Below, piece after piece: positions 1 through 5,513 of a DNA stretch of 7,070 bases. The notes below the pieces were generated by a model. That model had not been told where the DNA came from, made no database searches, and saw only the letters and a program-made list of their open reading frames with translations. The stretch comes from Planctomycetota bacterium (GTDB lineage: Bacteria > Planctomycetota > UBA1135 > GCA-002686595). Numbering within the stretch: the first letter of the stretch is position 1; each line of letters opens with the position of its first letter. Where the stretch lies: contig JAJDES010000346.1 of assembly GCA_029259675.1 (NCBI GenBank), positions 1 through 7,070 on the forward strand, written 5' to 3'. Made by a program: the position numbers and the translations under genes.

Positions 1-89
1 CCTACGGCAGCTTCGAATCCGACGCCAGCGACCTAATCCCCGCCGACACCAACGGCCAACGCGACATCTTCACGGTACCCATTCCCTGA
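1..89 (+). CDS. 3' end of a beta-propeller (PD40/TolB-like) repeat protein, 5' end outside the window
   Basis: Only the last 28 codons and the TGA stop (87-89) are visible. They encode the end of one propeller blade containing the motif DTNGQRDIF followed by the C-terminus TVPIP. The nucleotide sequence is identical to the 3' end of the second propeller gene in this window (5316-5404), whose four blades share the pattern ISADG..FESDATNL..DTNG..DIFVR. This is therefore the tail of a paralogous, possibly intact, gene lying to the left. Such WD40-like/PD40 proteins are usually secreted or cell-surface, with no single known function. The absence of any synonymous difference from the second copy implies very recent duplication or gene conversion. 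Confidence 0.75.
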   Translation, partial: YGSFESDASDLIPADTNGQRDIFTVPIP

Positions 90-90
90 G
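1..90 (+). repeat. Exact direct repeat, copy A (matches 5316-5405)
   Basis: Base-by-base comparison shows no mismatch between 1-90 and 5316-5405. Identity ends one base after the stop codon: TGAG is followed by GAGATT here and by AGGGCG in copy B. The left limit cannot be seen because the repeat reaches the window edge. The two copies lie in the same orientation about 5.3 kb apart and enclose the three-gene operon and the IS relic. Confidence 0.95.
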
Positions 91-159
91 GAGATTCGGG
101 GGAATACGGAGTCAAGGAAATTCCCTCGCGAGAGCCTCCTCCGCCCAAGCCTCCGCAAC

Positions 160-206
160 TCTGTCTGCTTTGCATCGATAGTTAGTATCGGTGCAAGGCA
201 CGCAGG
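160..206 (+). other. Long hairpin inside the MITE-like element
   Basis: Bases 166-180 pair with 186-200 without interruption (15 pairs, two of them G-U in plus-strand RNA: 169/197 and 175/191), with a five-base loop GTTAG at 181-185. After one C/C mismatch (165/201) a further five pairs (160-164 with 202-206, two of them G-U) extend the stem. No T-run follows, so it is not a classical intrinsic terminator, although it lies about 75 bp after the propeller gene stop at 89. Because the wobble pairs work only in plus-strand RNA, that strand folds better. Confidence 0.6.
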
Positions 207-241
207 CTCTGCTACACGCATCATGTCAGGGCTTGAACGCC

Positions 242-270
242 TTCGAGTATTTCCATGCGAAAGCATCGAA
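242..270 (+). other. Small hairpin with GAAA tetraloop
   Basis: ATGC (255-258) pairs with GCAT (263-266) around a GAAA loop (259-262), which is of the stable GNRA type. TTCGA (242-246) can also pair with TCGAA (266-270), or TTC (251-253) with GAA (268-270) across a C/C mismatch. It lies in the same gene-free stretch as the 160-206 hairpin. The stem is short, so it could be chance. Confidence 0.3.
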
Positions 271-331
271 CTGGCCAATTTAGGCAGAGCCACGGGTAAT
301 CGGGAGGAAGTTGTCCTGACTCCGTACTCAT

Positions 332-1852
332 TCATGCGTCTTGGTCTAGCGGAAAGATTGGCCTGCGCACGCTCCGGTATGGCAGGAGTTCGTAGTGCAG
401 GGTACAGAGCGCGCCGCTGTCGCAGACGATGACTTTCGCTGCAATCGGTTCGAAGGCAGCGCGAAAATGCTGCATCGACTTGAGAGCGATGACATCCTTT
501 TGTGTGGGTTCGATACCGAATGACGCGAACTGCTGTAGGTCGAGCATCTGCTTGGCGATCGTGACGATCAGGATCTCGATGCCGTCCACGCGCAGAACGG
601 CGGTCGGACCATGCGAGCGAGTCAACCCACCGAGGATCGGTCCGTCGCCCACATACGTACCGTCGCTGATCGACACCAACTCACCTTCTAGAGTCAGCGG
701 TCCACCTCCGAATTTGGCATCGATCTTGCCGCCGAGAACAACTGACGTGCGCTCACCGAGCTTGAACCGCTGCAGGGCACCGGCCACTTCGCCGTCCACC
801 ATCGGCCCGAAACAGGCGTTCTTCACGCCGGCCTCGAGCAGCGCGCCGAGCAGTGCGGTGGAGTCGCCGTAGGCGCCCGCGCCGGGATTGTCGGCGTAAT
901 CTGCGATCACAAGCGGACCGTTCATTGGATCAAACGCCTTTGCGACGGAAGCTACGGCTTCGACGGTTAAGTAGTCATTCAAAACTTCATGGCGCCGCGC
1001 CCAAATGTCGTCAGCCAGCTTTTCGGCGAATGCCGTATGCCGATCGAAATCGCCCTGACCGGTGACCAGCACAGTCGGTCCGACGTCAAAGATATCGGTG
1101 CTCGCAAAGCCTGCGTTGATGCTAACGGCGAACACGTCTGCGTCACGCTCGTATTCCGAAGCGGCCGCCAGTCGTTCGATCATGGGGCCGGCATCGGTGC
1201 GTCCACCATTCGTTTCCTCGAGCATCGGGCGACTGACAAGGATTGTTCTCGGCTCAATCTCGCCGGCCATGGTTCGCTGAAGGATCGAACCCGCACGTCG
1301 CCCGGTCTCGCGCATGTCGACATGCGGGTAAGTCCGATAGGCAACCAAGATGTCCGCAAGCGCACACATCTCGCGACTGACGTTTGCGTGCGGGTCGAGC
1401 GTGACGGCGATCGGGACCTCCTCGCCCAACACGGCACGAAGGCGACGCAAAATCTCTCCCTCGCCGTCCTCGCAAAAATTGAGCACGGCGGCGCCGTGCA
1501 GGCCGAGCAAAATGCCGTCGAACTGACCTTGCTGGGCCGCAGCCACTATCGGATCGCAAAGCCAATCGAACGCCACGCGCTCGATCCTCCCACTGGGTCC
1601 GGCCGCTGCGCTGAGTACATGTTCAATTTGCCAGCCATGCTCCTGACCCACATCAAAGAAACCTGCGAGTTCCGTGTTGGCCTCGCGCCGCGCGCTGACA
1701 GCCTCCTCGCCAATCAGAACATAACGGTCCCTGAACGCCTGCTTGCCGGTGATTAGGCGACTGAAGGTATTGGTCTCATGCGCAAACTCTGCTGTGAGGA
1801 CCCTAAATTTCATACGCATGCTCGGCCGATGTCGGTTATCAGGCAAGCTCAT
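332..1852 (-). CDS. M81 family metallopeptidase (MlrC-like)
   Basis: Predicted zinc peptidase of the M81/MlrC family. The founding member, MlrC, finishes microcystin degradation by cleaving linearised peptide products; most homologues have unknown substrates. The 506-residue product has the usual family length. Visible hallmarks are AEFAHETNTFS (21-31), the metal-binding DPH at 153-155 and a second His at 177 in YRTYPHVDM; the D-x-H plus His 22 residues later is the spacing known for MlrC ligands. ADYADNPGAG (317-326) is the family's second conserved block, and the rest forms the MlrC C-terminal domain. The gene starts 13 bp after the racemase stop and is the last of the operon. Start: ATG at 1852 has a weak GGGCGAG five bases upstream, but family proteins normally begin near the Met at residue 12 or 14 (1819 or 1813), so the first residues may not be translated. 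Family assignment is firm; the substrate is not. Confidence 0.93.
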   Translation of the reverse strand: MSLPDNRHRPSMRMKFRVLTAEFAHETNTFSRLITGKQAFRDRYVLIGEEAVSARREANTELAGFFDVGQEHGWQIEHVLSAAAGPSGRIERVAFDWLCDPIVAAAQQGQFDGILLGLHGAAVLNFCEDGEGEILRRLRAVLGEEVPIAVTLDPHANVSREMCALADILVAYRTYPHVDMRETGRRAGSILQRTMAGEIEPRTILVSRPMLEETNGGRTDAGPMIERLAAASEYERDADVFAVSINAGFASTDIFDVGPTVLVTGQGDFDRHTAFAEKLADDIWARRHEVLNDYLTVEAVASVAKAFDPMNGPLVIADYADNPGAGAYGDSTALLGALLEAGVKNACFGPMVDGEVAGALQRFKLGERTSVVLGGKIDAKFGGGPLTLEGELVSISDGTYVGDGPILGGLTRSHGPTAVLRVDGIEILIVTIAKQMLDLQQFASFGIEPTQKDVIALKSMQHFRAAFEPIAAKVIVCDSGALCTLHYELLPYRSVRRPIFPLDQDA

Positions 1853-1865
1853 AGATGCTCGCCCA

Positions 1866-2948
1866 TCAAGCGAGAGATGTGACTGTCGCGACCTGCATCA
1901 CTTTGGTGACGAAAGGCGAGGTCATGGCGCGCACAAGTGCACTGTAGTTGAGCTGGAACCTGAGCTCGGCGCCGACGAACAAACCCTCTTGGCCGGAGTT
2001 CATAATGAGGTGATCGCTGCTGGCACCAAGAATCTCGATCCCGCTTGGCGGAGTGAGACCGTGTGGATCGGTGTCTTGTCGCCCAATGGCCAGAATCGAT
2101 TGGGAGATATCACCTCGATCCAACGCGAGCGGCTTATCCCCGAATGCGGTTTGGGCTATCTCGCCCCATGGCTGCGATGGTTTTACTTTCGACTCGATGA
2201 TTTCCGCCACTAGCGTGATGGCGTCTGTGTGAAGCCCTTCGATCGCTTGGCGATGTAGGGGTTCGCGGCCAAGCAGGATCGATTCACCCAGACGGAGATT
2301 GTTGACCTGACCCGTATCCGAGTCGCTGAACGCCCACGCGAGGTTAGCGGAATTACCACCGGAGACAATATCGAGCTCGAGACCGAAGGTCGCCTCGATC
2401 GAAGCGGCGAGCCCGGACAGCTCGTCCATGTTTGTGGTTTCGGGTACCACTCCGCTCTGGCAGGCAAGATTGGTGCCTATGCCGGCGAGCGTGATGTTCG
2501 GAAAGCGAAGCACCTGACGCACCATGGATTCGAGGTCGTCGGGCAGAATGCCTTCACGGAGGTCCCCTAGTTCGACCATCAGTACGATCCCGTGCAGCTT
2601 CCCCAACTTCTGCGCGGCACAGGAGAGCTTACTGATGACGTCGATCTCGGTGTTGAAACTTGACTCGGCATGTGCCACGACTCGTTCTACTTGACTGATC
2701 ATCGGAGAACGGATGAGGGTCATCGCGGCCGGCACGTGTGCACGCCGCATAGCTTCAATGTTTTCAATGCGAGAGTCGCCAAGCGCATGCACACCCCCGC
2801 GCAAGAGCGCGCCTGCGATTTCGGGAGAGCCGAGCGTCGCCTTGGTAACCCCCGTGACAGAGATTCCTTCAACGGCCAGCCGTTGGACCAGTGAGCGCGC
2901 GTTGAGCTGAATTTTGTAGAGGTCGATTTCCAATCGCGGCGCGCTCAT
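1866..2948 (-). CDS. PLP-dependent amino-acid racemase, alanine/ornithine racemase family (fold type III)
   Basis: Product of 360 residues. It probably interconverts L- and D-forms of a free amino acid using pyridoxal phosphate. Visible marks are EIDLYKIQLNA (7-17) at the entry to the TIM barrel, the likely PLP-binding Lys36 in GVTKATLG, GDLREGI (128-134), SGGNSANL (197-204, probable phosphate contacts), NLRLGESILLG (217-227) and ASSDHLIMN (309-317) in the C-terminal domain. These resemble the ornithine/alanine racemase (Orr/YhfX-type) subgroup rather than classical Alr. Start: ATG at 2948 overlaps the TGA of the upstream gene (ATGA). The frame is open for 38 codons further upstream, but that part lies inside the DUF1611 gene, and the family N-terminus matches the 2948 start. 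No Shine-Dalgarno precedes it, so translational coupling is likely. Substrate (Ala, Orn, Glu or other) cannot be read from the sequence. Confidence 0.9.
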   Translation of the reverse strand: MSAPRLEIDLYKIQLNARSLVQRLAVEGISVTGVTKATLGSPEIAGALLRGGVHALGDSRIENIEAMRRAHVPAAMTLIRSPMISQVERVVAHAESSFNTEIDVISKLSCAAQKLGKLHGIVLMVELGDLREGILPDDLESMVRQVLRFPNITLAGIGTNLACQSGVVPETTNMDELSGLAASIEATFGLELDIVSGGNSANLAWAFSDSDTGQVNNLRLGESILLGREPLHRQAIEGLHTDAITLVAEIIESKVKPSQPWGEIAQTAFGDKPLALDRGDISQSILAIGRQDTDPHGLTPPSGIEILGASSDHLIMNSGQEGLFVGAELRFQLNYSALVRAMTSPFVTKVMQVATVTSLA

Positions 2949-4144
2949 CGAGGGGCGGCTGTTTGTTTCTCTCTGAGCTCCGGGAACGCCGCCAAGACCA
3001 TCTCCACCAGTCGCTCCGGCGAGCGGGTCAAGGCATCGGTGACGGGGATACCAAGACCGCACTCGTAAAGTGTGATGGCCGCGTTGACCTCGACGTCGGT
3101 CATGTGCTCATGATTGAGCGTGAGGCCGATGACTTTCGTGTCGGCGAAGGTCTGGATGAGATGAATCTCGCTGGCTGGCGCCGGCATCTTCATCTGTTCG
3201 AAGTCGCAGCGATGGAGCCTTCCAGGGGCGTGCTGCAACACGACGGCATCGGGGCAACTGCCGCGCAGAATGGAAGCAGAAGTCGAATAAGCGGGATGAC
3301 TCAGAGCACCCTGCCCTTCGATGATGATTACGTCGGGCTCCTCCCGCTCAAAGGCCTCAATGATGGTCGCCTCGAGTTCGCCCGCACAGAAATTCGACGG
3401 AACAGCGTCCAAAGCGATGCCGTAACGAGCACCTTGAATCAACCCTGTCTGGCCTGTGCCGACCATCACCGCTTTCAAACCAACGGCATTGAGCGCCCGG
3501 GCCAATATTGTGGACGTCGTACGCTTGCCGATGGCGCAATCGGTTCCAAGCACGGCGATGCGCGGGCAGGTGACCTGGTCGATGCGACCGCTGAACATCC
3601 GTAGGTCCTTCTTGGGGCGAGGCCTGCGGACGTCGAGGATCTCCACATGATTCGCTTCGCTGGCCGCTCTGAACTCCGGGTCGTCGTTCAGAAACTCATG
3701 CAAACCGTTGACGACATTCATCCCAAGGCCGATAGCCTCCAGCATTAAGCTGCGTTCGCACGTCGACAATTTGCCGGTGGCCGGCGCGATGCCAAAGATG
3801 AAGTAATCGGGCAGCACTTCGGCCTGAGCCAATGCCTCATTGAGATCGCAACAGATGGTGATGCCGTTCGACTCGTCGTCCAGCACAGTACCGGCATCCA
3901 GGCCGGCCTTCTCGCTGTCGATGACCGACAGGATTGTGTACTTCTCCGAGTGGCGAACGAGTCCGTTGGCCGTCTTGCCGTCAATGGCACCGAAGTTACC
4001 TTCGCAATAAACCACCGCAGTTGAGACAAATGACTGCTGACCGTTCGATGATGACTTGGATAGCGCCGGATCTCTCCAGGCAACACGTCCGTCTTGGACG
4101 CCGCGCAAGTGCGACGACACGAAGTGCTGGTCTTGTTGGGACAT
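2945..4144 (-). CDS. DUF1611 domain protein, DgcN-like P-loop protein
   Basis: Product of 399 residues and first gene of the operon. The N-terminal Rossmann-like half (about 40-190) includes FIFGIAPATGKL (116-126 region) and GMNVVNGLHEFL (141-152). The C-terminal half is a P-loop domain with Walker A GTDCAIGKRTT (200-210) and a Walker B-like DVIIIEGQGAL (271-281). Both are typical of DUF1611. The family was long uncharacterised; from memory, one member, DgcN, is reported to N-acylate D-glutamate in a D-glutamate catabolic pathway, usually beside DgcA, an enolase-superfamily epimerase. Here the partner is instead a PLP racemase. About 40 residues at the N-terminus look like a poorly conserved extension, but the start at 4144 is backed by a strong GAGGAGG. 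The stop overlaps the racemase start by four bases. The family call is firm; the reaction here is inferred. Confidence 0.9.
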   Translation of the reverse strand: MSQQDQHFVSSHLRGVQDGRVAWRDPALSKSSSNGQQSFVSTAVVYCEGNFGAIDGKTANGLVRHSEKYTILSVIDSEKAGLDAGTVLDDESNGITICCDLNEALAQAEVLPDYFIFGIAPATGKLSTCERSLMLEAIGLGMNVVNGLHEFLNDDPEFRAASEANHVEILDVRRPRPKKDLRMFSGRIDQVTCPRIAVLGTDCAIGKRTTSTILARALNAVGLKAVMVGTGQTGLIQGARYGIALDAVPSNFCAGELEATIIEAFEREEPDVIIIEGQGALSHPAYSTSASILRGSCPDAVVLQHAPGRLHRCDFEQMKMPAPASEIHLIQTFADTKVIGLTLNHEHMTDVEVNAAITLYECGLGIPVTDALTRSPERLVEMVLAAFPELREKQTAAPR

Positions 4145-4148
4145 CGTC

Positions 4149-4155
4149 CCTCCTC
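4149..4155 (-). promoter_or_regulatory. Strong Shine-Dalgarno of the operon's first gene
   Basis: On the minus strand GAGGAGG is followed by GACG and then the ATG at 4144. It is the best ribosome-binding site in the operon and decides the DUF1611 start. The two downstream genes rely on overlap or a weak site. Confidence 0.8.
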
Positions 4156-4206
4156 GAGTAAGGCTCAGAGGAGGCGACGGAATCGTGACGACCTAAATTG
4201 GCCGTA

Positions 4207-4212
4207 TGTCAA
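4207..4212 (-). promoter_or_regulatory. Candidate -35 box (TTGACA) for the operon
   Basis: A perfect TTGACA is read on the minus strand about 60 bases upstream of the DUF1611 start, in the right direction. No convincing -10 hexamer sits 15-19 bases beyond it (the sequence there is GTCACG-like), so the assignment is tentative. A 5-bp inverted repeat GGAGG/CCTCC with a six-base spacer (4259-4274) lies further upstream and could be an operator, but it is short. Confidence 0.2.
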
Positions 4213-4311
4213 CGAGAGGTCCCCGCTAAGTCGGTTTGCTGCCAACGAGGCTACCACGGGAGGAACTGACCTCCATAGGAATTGGCTGCAGATCAGGTAT
4301 CGACAGCAGCG

Positions 4312-4355
4312 AACCCCGACCTGACCCCGACCTGAAACCGACCTGAAACCGACCT
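4312..4355. repeat. Four tandem 11-bp repeats
   Basis: Four adjoining 11-base units of the form GAMMCCGACCT: AACCCCGACCT (4312-4322), GACCCCGACCT (4323-4333), then two identical GAAACCGACCT (4334-4344 and 4345-4355). They lie about 170 bp upstream of the operon start and about 50 bp from the IS relic. The 11-bp period is close to one helical turn, so every unit faces the same side of the DNA. Could be a protein-binding array, a REP-like fragment or simple slippage. Confidence 0.7.
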
Positions 4356-4403
4356 TATGGGACCACACGGAGCGCTACGAAGTAGCCTGGCGCGCCCAAG
4401 CGG

Positions 4404-4430
4404 TGACCCTCCCCCAGCGCTGTGGACACC
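4404..4430 (+). repeat. IS relic terminal inverted repeat (distal to orfA)
   Basis: It starts TGACCCTCCCCCA and ends GTGGACACC. Nineteen of 27 bases match the opposite end, with mismatches concentrated in the centre. Confidence 0.65.
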
Positions 4431-4471
4431 GGCGTTTAAGTCTTTAGTTGATTTAGGCAGCACAGTTCCGT

Positions 4472-4638
4472 CTAGCGGGGGTCCGGGGGAAGAGGCGCCG
4501 TGCCTAGCCACAAGCGAAGCGATCCTTCGCCAATATCGAGATCCCGGGCCACACTGGAGATACACTCAACCTGACGAATTAAGCGAACAGCATCAGCTTT
4601 CTATTCGGGGTGAACTTGCGTCGCTTCCCTTTCGGCAT
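4472..4638 (-). pseudogene. Frameshifted, truncated IS3-family OrfA (transposase_8 helix-turn-helix)
   Basis: Translation from ATG at 4638 gives MPKGKRRKFTP, a standard IS3 OrfA N-terminus. A net one-base deletion near 4600 then shifts the frame; from 4597 the continuation reads ADAVRLIRQ followed by a helix-turn-helix segment SSVARDLDIGEGSLRLWL down to 4505. Similarity stops there and a TAG is met at 4474-4472. In the original frame a TAA follows within about 20 codons. The dimerisation region and the whole of OrfB are absent. Clearly dead; family recognition is from the two conserved blocks. Confidence 0.75.
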
Positions 4639-4648
4639 GTGAACATCC

Positions 4649-5404
4649 TTGCGCAATAACGTTGATTGGGTGTCCACTTTTTGTGGGGAAGGTCACGACC
4701 GCAAAGCGGGTGCGACGAGTTTGGCTAGTCAAAGCGACGCGGGTATCGTCGGCGATCACGACAACTTCTCCCCCGATCTATGGCCCGATGGAACCTTCGT
4801 GACTTTTATCTCGCGCGCCACGAACCTTGTGACCGGCGACACGACGACCAACCGCGACATCTTTGTGCGCAACTTGGCAGCGAAGACGACGGTGCGCGTA
4901 AGTTTGGATTCGGATGATAACGAGGCCGACGGCAACAGCTTCAACCCGGTGATCTCAGCCGACGGACATAGCGTAGCTTTTGAGTCCGATGCCACCAACT
5001 TGGTTGCCAGTGACACCAATGGCGTGCGCGACATCTTTGTGCGCTCTGTGTTGGACGGCACGACGATTCGCGTCAGCCTTGACTCCATGGACGCCGAAAG
5101 CTTAGCCGACTGCACCGGAGCCAGCATTTCCGACGACGGCCAGCGCGTACTGTTCGAATCGGTATCGGGCAACCTGATTGCAAGCGACACGAATGCCGTC
5201 GTGGATATCTTCTTGCGCAATTTGACGACGAACACAACGACTCGCGTAAGTGTGGACGCCATGTCCATGCAAGTCAGCGGCGACAACTTGTCCGCACAAA
5301 TCTCGGGCAACGGCGCCTACGGCAGCTTCGAATCCGACGCCAGCGACCTAATCCCCGCCGACACCAACGGCCAACGCGACATCTTCACGGTACCCATTCC
5401 CTGA
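4649..5404 (+). CDS. Beta-propeller repeat protein, 5' end lost to the IS relic (probable pseudogene)
   Basis: The open frame runs from a TTG at 4649 to TGA at 5402-5404, but the first 16 codons lie inside the IS end; propeller-like sequence begins only after about 4697. Four blades of about 58 residues follow, each with a variation of IS.DG..V.FES.ATNL followed by DTNG..DIFVR and TTRVS. The DTNGxxDIF turn resembles Ca-binding D-x-N-G-x-x-D loops. A normal propeller has six to eight blades plus a signal peptide, so the N-terminal half is missing. No in-frame ATG with a ribosome-binding site exists near the junction, so expression is doubtful. The last 89 bases are identical to the gene tail at 1-89. 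Function of the family is unspecific: surface or secreted protein, possibly ligand- or calcium-binding. Confidence 0.65.
   Translation: MRNNVDWVSTFCGEGHDRKAGATSLASQSDAGIVGDHDNFSPDLWPDGTFVTFISRATNLVTGDTTTNRDIFVRNLAAKTTVRVSLDSDDNEADGNSFNPVISADGHSVAFESDATNLVASDTNGVRDIFVRSVLDGTTIRVSLDSMDAESLADCTGASISDDGQRVLFESVSGNLIASDTNAVVDIFLRNLTTNTTTRVSVDAMSMQVSGDNLSAQISGNGAYGSFESDASDLIPADTNGQRDIFTVPIP
4669..4695 (-). repeat. IS relic terminal inverted repeat (orfA side)
   Basis: Read inward on the minus strand it starts TGACCTTCCCCAC, has an A-run, and ends GTGGACACC. It lies about 30 bp upstream of the orfA start. Its outer edge marks where the truncated propeller gene begins. Confidence 0.65.
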
Positions 5405-5405
5405 G
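5316..5405 (+). repeat. Exact direct repeat, copy B (matches 1-90)
   Basis: Identical to positions 1-90. It covers the last blade of the truncated propeller gene, its stop codon and one further base. How far the identity would extend to the left is hidden by the window edge. Confidence 0.95.
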
Positions 5406-5443
5406 AGGGCGTTCTCCTGCGGCAGCCCCAGACAGCAGAATGC

Positions 5444-5486
5444 GGGTGGGTCCATTCACCCAGAGATTCTAGTTATCGGTGGACCC
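5444..5486. other. Weak hairpins in the convergent intergenic gap
   Basis: The 109 bp between the propeller stop (5404) and the DUF1573-like gene stop (5514) contain TGGGT/ACCCA around CCATTC (5447-5462) and alternatively GGGTCCA/TGGACCC (5448-5454 with 5480-5486). Neither is followed by a T-run on either strand, so a terminator role for these converging genes is only possible. Nothing else was seen in this gap. Confidence 0.2.
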
Positions 5487-5513
5487 CATCTGGTGCTGGC
5501 TCATCGTGGCCGC

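Larger units (their letters stand above)
101..330. mobile_element. MITE-like element with imperfect terminal inverted repeats
   Basis: The stretch 101-127 is an inverted match to 304-330: 20 of 27 positions agree, including an uninterrupted 10-base core TACGGAGTCA (105-114, with its complement at 317-326). The 230-bp interior has no convincing coding sequence but can fold strongly (see the hairpin at 160-206). The right repeat ends two bases from the stop codon of the M81 gene. Small size, inverted ends and no transposase fit a non-autonomous transposon or a transposon remnant. No target-site duplication was recognised. Family unknown; a chance inverted repeat is less likely given the 10-base core. 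Confidence 0.45.
4404..4695 (-). mobile_element. Internally deleted IS3-family insertion sequence relic
   Basis: Both ends are recognisable. Read inward, the left end (4404-4430) and right end (4669-4695) both begin TGACC and finish GTGGACACC, agreeing at 19 of 27 positions; TGACC.TCCCCA..GTGGACA ends are typical of IS3-family elements. Just inside the right end, on the minus strand, lies an orfA start preceded by AAGGATG. Only 292 bp remain against roughly 1.2-1.3 kb for an intact element: most of orfA's 3' part and all of orfB are missing. No clear target duplication is seen (CGG on the left, CGA on the right). The element cannot encode its own transposase, but its ends might still be mobilised in trans. 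Confidence 0.75.

Noticed and set aside
166..200. Integron attC site or CRISPR repeat in the long hairpin
   Set aside because: No attC core sites (GTTRRRY/RYYYAAC) in the right places, no integrase, and no repeat-spacer periodicity.
33..335. Open frame of 100 codons on the minus strand across the MITE-like element
   Set aside because: It runs through both inverted repeats and into the tail of the propeller gene, has no recognisable motif and an Arg/Ser-rich composition typical of chance frames; its start overlaps the M81 stop.
989..1756. 255-codon open frame on the plus strand opposite the M81 gene
   Set aside because: It is the antisense shadow of a clear family protein; the translation shows no domain and no ribosome-binding site.
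2963..3604. 213-codon open frame on the plus strand opposite the DUF1611 gene
   Set aside because: Antisense to a well-supported gene with conserved P-loop motifs; no recognisable protein features.
273..4203. 12-base inverted match GGCCAATTTAGG (273-284) with its complement at 4192-4203, flanking the operon
   Set aside because: Flanking bases do not align, and a few 12-base matches are expected by chance in 7 kb over both strands.
4374..4386. GCTAC-GAA-GTAGC hairpin next to the IS relic
   Set aside because: Five-pair stem with a triloop and no T-run on either strand; too weak to call a terminator.
4293..4565. 90-codon minus-strand frame across the IS relic and tandem repeats
   Set aside because: It reads the IS orfA region in the wrong frame and then the 11-bp repeats; the correct orfA frames are those given for 4472-4638.
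4756..5310. 184-codon minus-strand frame opposite the propeller gene
   Set aside because: Its repeating texture merely mirrors the propeller repeats on the other strand.
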